Shown here in pieces: positions 58,062-64,000 of a stretch of 64,000 nt of DNA (the first letter of the stretch is position 1; every line of letters begins with the position of its first letter). The stretch spans positions 34,714,430 through 34,778,429 of the forward strand of contig NC_080716.1 of assembly GCF_019097595.1 (NCBI RefSeq), written 5' to 3'. Made by a program: the position numbers and the translations under genes. A model generated the notes under the pieces. It ran no database searches and was not told the origin of the DNA. It saw only the letters and a list, made by a program, of their open reading frames with translations. Origin of the DNA: Hemibagrus wyckioides (lineage: Eukaryota; Chordata; Actinopteri; Siluriformes; Bagridae).

Positions 58062-58740
58062 ACAAAGTTCATCTATAAAAAGAGGATGCATTTACTGGAA
58101 AAATAATTTCAGAATTTTTTGTTCTTTATGGCTTTGTGTGGATTTTAAAATAATTCTGATTTCTCATTTTCATGTCCTGCTGTTATTTTCTCAGCATCTT
58201 ATAGACACCCTCACTGTTCTGAATGGATTTGTTTAGCTAAAGCCTGTAAACCTCCTCATGAGGTGAAAGTCATCATGTGTGTAGTGTTCAATAAGCCCTA
58301 CATCCAGCTTTGTATGCAATATAAAAACAAGTTTATTGACTGTTATCTGAAATATGGAGTGAAATATGGTAACTGAACTAATATTGTGTTTTGTGTTTTC
58401 TCAGTATTAATTCTACCTCTACTGTATTTCTACTGCTGTGTTTTCTTCTATTTCTTTATGCAATTTTCTCAAGTTAAATAATGAGTAGATTTACAGTCTC
58501 ATTTAGATGCTGATGTTAGATTTGTGTGACTTTTCAGCTGTGTGAACTTTAATTGTAGTTGTTTGAGGAGATTTATGGATGAAATGTTTTATCAGTTAAA
58601 TAAATACATCATTATCAGTTCACTGCTGCTATATTGTTGTCTTTTCATTGTCTCATAATGTTTCTTGTCTCCTGCTGTAACACTGGAATTTCCCACATAG
58701 GATTAATAAAGTTTTATCTTAAAGGCAGATAACTCGATCC
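58062..58740 (+). other. Gene C 3'UTR and polyadenylation signals
   Basis: AATAAA at 58599-58604 and a second candidate (GATTAATAAAG) near 58.70 kb. No ORF. Confidence 0.55.
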
Positions 58741-60446
58741 TGCAGTATTATTCAGTGTCTGTAGAGGATCTCAGTGCAGTAAAGGTCAGGAGTAAATGAG
58801 GAATCAAACAGAAGTGTTATTACTCTTTCTGCATGTCTACACACTGGTACACTGATGTACAGGACTAACACAACACTGAAAACCAATCAGGAAATCAACT
58901 TTACAGCCAATCAAAAGCTACTCATGAAGTGAAGTACATGGTTTCAGTGTAAAACTCTGCTAGACAACATCATCATAAGTGCATTTCTTCCCAGTCCTGG
59001 CAGAGGGAGTAAGACAGTCAGGGTTAGAGGTTTGTAAATCAAGCTTAGACCTAAATCAGTGTTGTATATGAGCACTAACACGGTCTACAGAATTGGGGTG
59101 AATTGTTGCTAGATGTCTGCAGTGAAGAACATCACACACTTCTTCTATGGAAAACTGTAACATGAAAATAGTTTCTTGTATATTTTACTGTATTAATTAA
59201 CATTAAATCCTGTTTGTTACTCTGAGACCATGCTACACCGACAGCAGCCAGCAGAGGGCAGCAGTGGTGCACACAGTGATAGCAGGAGAACAAATTACAG
59301 ACTTCTCCAGGATGATGAACCTGGATTTCCTGAACCTGTCCAGCAGTATACTTAAGACCAGACTTTGACACAGCCCTTTGCTACACCTTTGTAGAGGAGT
59401 GACAGATATGTTATGTTGGTGAAGACTCTCTGTACAAGAATGATGAATAAACTGTAATAAAATATCAGAGCAAGGATGTTTATTTACAGTGTCTGTGATG
59501 TACAAATAGTCCAAAAGTGCACCACAATATCTTAATATATAATAAAAAAGAGAATAATATACACTTTCCAAACAGAGAAACTACAAGCAGTACAAGCAGG
59601 AACAAGCCTGTAACTAGTACTTCCGGACAACTTTCAAAATAAAAGTTCTGCAGTTCTGGGGTTTCACTCTGTAATTAAGTCCACAATGAAACAGTATGTA
59701 GTAGTTACAGTATCATTTGTGTACGAGATTTTATAATTCATTTCTCATGGAAAAGAAAAAAAAACAGCTGGCTGTTAGACATCATTAGTGTGTGTTATGA
59801 AGGAAAATGTGATATTCAGAGAGAAAACTATTTGTGGGCTCAACTAAAGCTCCTCATGTTTTGTTCCCTATATCAGCTTACATTTAAAACTATTCTACAA
59901 CAAACCACATGATAGATATCAGGTCTAATAAAATATTACAGGGATTTAAGGAAACTCTCACATGTAGTGATGTTTCATCCATGATCCAATCATTCTCCTT
60001 CACTTCCATGTACTGACTCATTATTTTATTCTCTTAAGTCTCGACTGTGTAAAACACATGACTGCTTCAGCAGATTGTTCCTGCTTTTTAAAGACTGCAT
60101 TATCGTGCAGGATGTGAAGGAGCAAATCATTGGTTGGATGTATTGAAGAATCCACCCCTTACTAGTCAGGATTAAAACCATACAGCAGTTACCACTAGAG
60201 ACAAAGACATTTTAATATATGATGGATCTGTTATGAGCCAATCAGAAAAGATTTGTGTAGGGAAGAGACTGGTGTGAGAATAATGTGCTCCAGAACTGTG
60301 TAGAGTGTTGAAAAGTGCTGAAATGAGTTAAAATAAGGATTTCTTTGAGAATATTTCCATGTATCCAGTTACTAAACCATAAGTAAAGACTTTAGACTCG
60401 TTGTTACGAGCGGACGTCATTAACTGGGACTCCAGGTCACTGGTGT
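58740..60446. other. Intergenic, no feature recognised
   Basis: AT-rich sequence downstream of gene C without a supported gene. Short ORFs here lack any recognisable domain. Confidence 0.45.
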
Positions 60447-60740
60447 TTAGTCAAGTAGCTTTTATTGTCATTTGAAGCACATACAGCTGGTACAGTACAC
60501 AGTAACATGAAACAACGTTCCTCCAGGACCATGGTGCTACATAAAACACACAACTACAGGAGACAACACAGAACTAAGTTCACTACACAGACCTACACAG
60601 TACTACATAAAGTGCATGTGTGTAAACAGTGCAAGACAGTACAGTACAGTACAATAACTGACCAGGGACAGTGCAGCACTGACCACTACACAGTTTTGTA
60701 ATGAATAAAGTGCAATAGTAAAATGCTGTGGATGTAAACA
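60447..60740 (-). mobile_element. LINE 3'-end fragment, minus strand
   Basis: Begins AGTCAAGTAGCTTTTATTGT and carries AAACAACGTTCCTCCAGGAC, the same tail as at 8.73 and 31.38 kb. No coding remains. Confidence 0.6.
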
Positions 60741-61408
60741 CAATACACAGTTAACAGCAAAACAGATCATTTTGTTTTATTGTTATAGCGCAAATTGTCC
60801 AAAAATTATGAGAACAATAAAAATTAACTCACGCTGCAGTGAATAACAATAAACAAATAAACACCAATCCCTCTCTCTCTCACTGCTGCATGATTAAGGA
60901 GATCTGAAGCATGTTGTTTGATCGTCTCCTCGGCTGCGTCTTTGCTCCATTTCATTACTGCAGCTGCAAGAGAGGAAAAAGAAACAATTCTATATAGACC
61001 ATTTCATAAATGTAAACAATAATAAACATTTTGCAATGCTACTGTACATGTCTGGTCCTGAAGCATTTCCAGTGTCGTCATTTTTAAATCACAGATCTTT
61101 TTTCCATGTACAGATCACAGAGATATAGCCACAAACTCGTATATACACTGATCAGGTATAACATTGTGAGCAGTGAGAGGTGAAGTGAATAAGACTGATG
61201 GCATCATGGCACCTGTTAGTGGGGGGGGGGGATATATTAGGCAGCAAGTGAACATTTTGTCCTTAGAATCAGGAAAAATGGACAGGATTTGAGCGAGTTT
61301 GACCAAAAGGGCCAAACTGTAATGGTTAGACCACTGGATCAGAGCATCTCCAAAACTACAGCTCTTGTGGGGTGTTCCCAGTCTGCAGTGGTCAGTATCC
61401 ATCAAAAG

Positions 61409-62575
61409 TAAGGCTGAAACGATTCCTCGAGTAATTCAAATACAAAAAAAATCATCAAGGCAAATTAGTTGCTTCGAAGCTTGGTTTAGTCCATTTACTG
61501 TAACTACACACAGAGACGATTCAGGCCAAAGAAAACGGCAGACAGTTTTCAAAGTTTGGGATCATTTCACACTAAAACAGACAGAAAACTCTGTAGAGTG
61601 TGATTACTGTAAGACTGAACTGGTGTACCACAGCACTACAAGGTCCATACTTCAACATCTCAACACGGGGAAGTTAGTGTGATATTCGGATATTAGACAT
61701 TCGTAGCCGTATTTTAGGGACCGTCAACAAATAAAAATCAGTGAAGACATATTTTGGGATAACAAGAGGTGTACCTCGTGGGGGTTTCCAATTAGATTTG
61801 GTACTAGTTGAAGGAAAAGTGATTTTTTTTTTAATTAAAAAATAAATAAATAATTACAAATTAATTCACATGATGCATAATTAATACTATCTATTAATTA
61901 AATTATTATTAATAAATTAACAAAAGCAGCATGCAATGATGCATGGCATATGTATATTGAAGAAGAAATTAGAATAACTGGGGCACGTAGCCAGGTAAGT
62001 AACAAGTACCACATTTCAGTCGTACAGAAATTTGTCGACGGTCCCTAAAATACTGCTTCCAAATGTCTGTCTAATGTCCGAATATCAAACTAACTTCACC
62101 GTGTTAATCTCTCATTCACACACAGTCCCCGTGTATGTGATGTATGATGTATGTAATGTATGTGGATTGTGGCTACATGTAGTGACTATTTAAGATCATA
62201 AATCAGTATGGTGGCTAGTTATGATGTCCCTAATTTAGCTACATTTTGTGAAAGCCTAAGCGTCATTCATTTTGATAGCCTCACTCTCTCCGTCACACAC
62301 ACACACACACACACACACACCAGTATGTAGAGAGACATTTAAGAGGGTTTATTCACCAAATAACTCTAATTTCATGTTACAGAAAACTGTGTTAAGTAAT
62401 TTGATGTGTATGGACTCTTGTTCTTCTTCCAAGTTTCCTTCCTGTCCAGTAATTTTTGCCTCTTACAAAAACCACAAAGTCTTCCAGGAGGACAGTAAAG
62501 GCTTATGTCCTGCTTGAGCTGTAGTTAGACTGAAACGTCAAAATTAAGTTGGACAACAAAAATGCAATGTTTAGG

Positions 62576-62616
<41 letters not shown>

Positions 62617-62919
62617 TTGTTTTAGCTTGTTCTATATTTACCTTCTTTTGTAGTAATTAGGGTTTTTTTTAAATTTATATATTTGTATTTGTATTTTGAA
62701 TGACAATTAGATGTACTAAATAGGTTTAGATTTTATTTTCATTTTTGTAAACAGGAAACAACTTAGTTGTTCATTTTAAGAGACCTGTCTTATTTTCTCT
62801 TACATATTTAGTATTCCTCTTTAATAAAGAAAAAGTACTCCTTATCCAATTACTCGATTAATCGATGGAATAATCGGTAGAATACTCGATTACTAAAATA
62901 ATCGATATCTGCAGCCCTA
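61409..62919 (+). mobile_element. hAT-like transposon inserted in the Tc1 element, 8-bp TSD
   Basis: Flanked by a perfect 8-base target-site duplication, ATCAAAAG (61401-61408 and 62920-62927). Ends TAAGGCTGAAACGATT (left) and TAGGGCTGCAGATATCG (right, complemented). The left end encodes a BED zinc finger, KVWDHFTLKQTENSVECDYC and the H-L-N stretch, then is cut by a further insertion. (ATT)n at 62577-62616 and (CA)n at 62299-62321. Non-autonomous. Confidence 0.85.
61663..62105. mobile_element. MITE nested inside the hAT element
   Basis: Long terminal inverted repeats: left AACACGGGGAAGTTAGTGTG then ATATTCGGATATTAGAC; right, complemented, AACACGGTGAAGTTAGTTTG then ATATTCGGACATTAGAC. The inverted repeats extend to a shared TATTTTAGGGACCGTC block. 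AT-rich centre without ORF. About 440 bases; superfamily not assigned. Confidence 0.75.
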
Positions 62920-63395
62920 ATCAAAAGTGGTCCAAGGAAGGAACAGTGGTGAACCGGCGACAGGGTCATGGGCGGTCAAGGCTCATTGATGCACGTGGGG
63001 AGAGAAGGCTGACCCGTGTGATCCGATCCAACAGACGAGCTGCTGTTCCTCAAACTGCTAAAGAAGTTAATGCTGGTTCTGATAGAAAGGGGTCAGAATA
63101 CACAGTGCATCACAGTTTGTTGTGTATGGGGATGCATGGCCACAGACCAGTCAGGGTGCCCATGCTGACCCCTGTGCACCACTGAACGCATCCAACAATG
63201 AGCACATGAGCATCAGATCTCGACCACGGAGCAATGGAAGAAGGTGTCCTGGTCTGATGAATTACGTTTTCTTTTACATCACATGGATGGGCAGGTGCGT
63301 GTGCATCGCTTACCTGGTGAACACATGGCACCAGGATGCATTAAGGGGAAAAGTAAAGCCAGCGGTGGTCATAATTTTGGCTGATCAGTGCAGAT

Positions 63396-64000
63396 ACATC
63401 CACACGTGTATATCAGGGCTGGACATTAACGCTTGTCTGGGGCACGTGGTTTAATTTCATACTAATGTCAAAAGTATCATAGCATTTTTTCCAATATTTA
63501 ACAATAGTAGTATTGCAGTGTAAAAACATTCATGTACTGCTAATCTCCAGACTTCTCACTTCACTGCTGAGGAGTCACCTTGTGGGTTTTGTTTTTTTTT
63601 TTTTTGAAATCTAAAGACTTTACTTAGTTAGTTCCAGGTTTAAGAGAGAATCCAAACACTGAACAACACAGTCTTAATTTGAATGTTCATACTTTTAAAT
63701 CACATGATAAATAAATGATATCAATATCAATTAGTACTGGTCCTGACTGACTCACCCGAGTTAAATGATCCGATTCCGCATATTAACTCATGATTCATGA
63801 GTCCGAGGTCTAAATTAACACGATTCTTTTTTTATTTTTTTTTAATGAAACAATACAGAACATTATATATTATACTTCAACATTAATGCAGTTATTAAAC
63901 ATATCAGAGAAAAAAGAAGTTAGAAAGAGAGAGATAGAAAACAGTATAAGAAATTAATGTATTAAGAAGATGGCTGCAACTGTGTTCATAGACTGATTCA
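63396..64000. other. Terminal stretch, no feature recognised
   Basis: AT-rich sequence with poly-T runs. No Ig exon, transposon end or RNA gene that I can support. Confidence 0.4.

Larger units (their letters stand above)
61137..63395 (+). mobile_element. Tc1-like transposon split by a hAT insertion
   Basis: The left part (61137-61408) starts with a terminal repeat (TACACTGATCAGGTATAACA) and runs into the transposase N-terminus. The right part (62928-63395) continues exactly where the left part stops (TGGTCCAAGGAAGGAACAGT) and ends in a degraded terminal repeat (TTGGCTGATCAGTGCAGATA). The right part includes the SRLIDARGERRL and GSEYTVHHSLLCMG regions. Catalytic C-terminal half deleted; inactive. 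Confidence 0.85.

Overview
This window is vertebrate genomic DNA, almost certainly from a teleost fish. Genes have GT-AG introns, AT-rich introns and flanks, long simple-sequence tracts, and a dense load of typical fish transposons (Tc1/mariner, hAT, L2/Rex1-like and RTE LINEs, Ty3/gypsy). The exon sequences look most like the leukocyte immune-type receptor (LITR) / Fc-receptor-like family known from catfish and carp-like fish. A siluriform host is my inference, not proven here.

The only host genes I can support are three tandem plus-strand immunoglobulin-superfamily receptor genes, called A, B and C here. Every internal exon boundary is phase 1 until the last coding exons, so domains can be lost or duplicated without a frameshift. 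Gene A (6.9-23.2 kb): second signal-peptide exon, D1, D2a, D2b, D3, D4, D5, transmembrane exon, and five tail exons with several tyrosine motifs. No first exon is recognisable in the window, and one tail exon has lost its splice acceptor. Gene B (29.4-46.5 kb): complete signal peptide, D2a, D2b, D3, D4, D5, TM, then an ITIM exon and an ITSM-like exon; its reading frame is open from ATG to stop (571 aa). Its D1 is gone, and a gypsy fragment replaces two tail exons that A still has. Gene C (51.4-57.8 kb): signal peptide, D1, D2, an unrelated TM exon and an early stop (256 aa); a scar marks where D3-D5 were deleted.

Layout: 0-6.9 kb, decayed and multiply duplicated promoter-like modules with transposon pieces; 6.9-23.2 gene A, its D1-D2 intron filled by convergent LINEs; 23.2-25.7 A 3' flank with an apparently intact Tc1-like transposon; 25.7-29.3 intergenic plus repeat modules; 29.3-46.5 gene B, with LINE, retrovirus-like and gypsy insertions; 46.5-50 kb B 3' flank with an expanded minisatellite and a hAT fragment; 51.4-58.6 gene C with a gypsy element in its D1-D2 intron; 58.6-64 kb repeats, including a three-level nest of DNA transposons.

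As a system, the three genes look like a diversifying set of paired receptors: A and B carry tyrosine-based (inhibitory/switch) tails, while C is almost tail-less. The membrane-distal D2 domains vary in one loop, a Tyr/Asn-rich FG (CDR3-like) loop of 8 to 19 residues encoded by a TAC/AAC trinucleotide-like tract. D3-D5 are nearly identical between A and B. Pairing and ligand binding are inference; exon structures, motifs, scars and empty transposon sites are read directly from the sequence.
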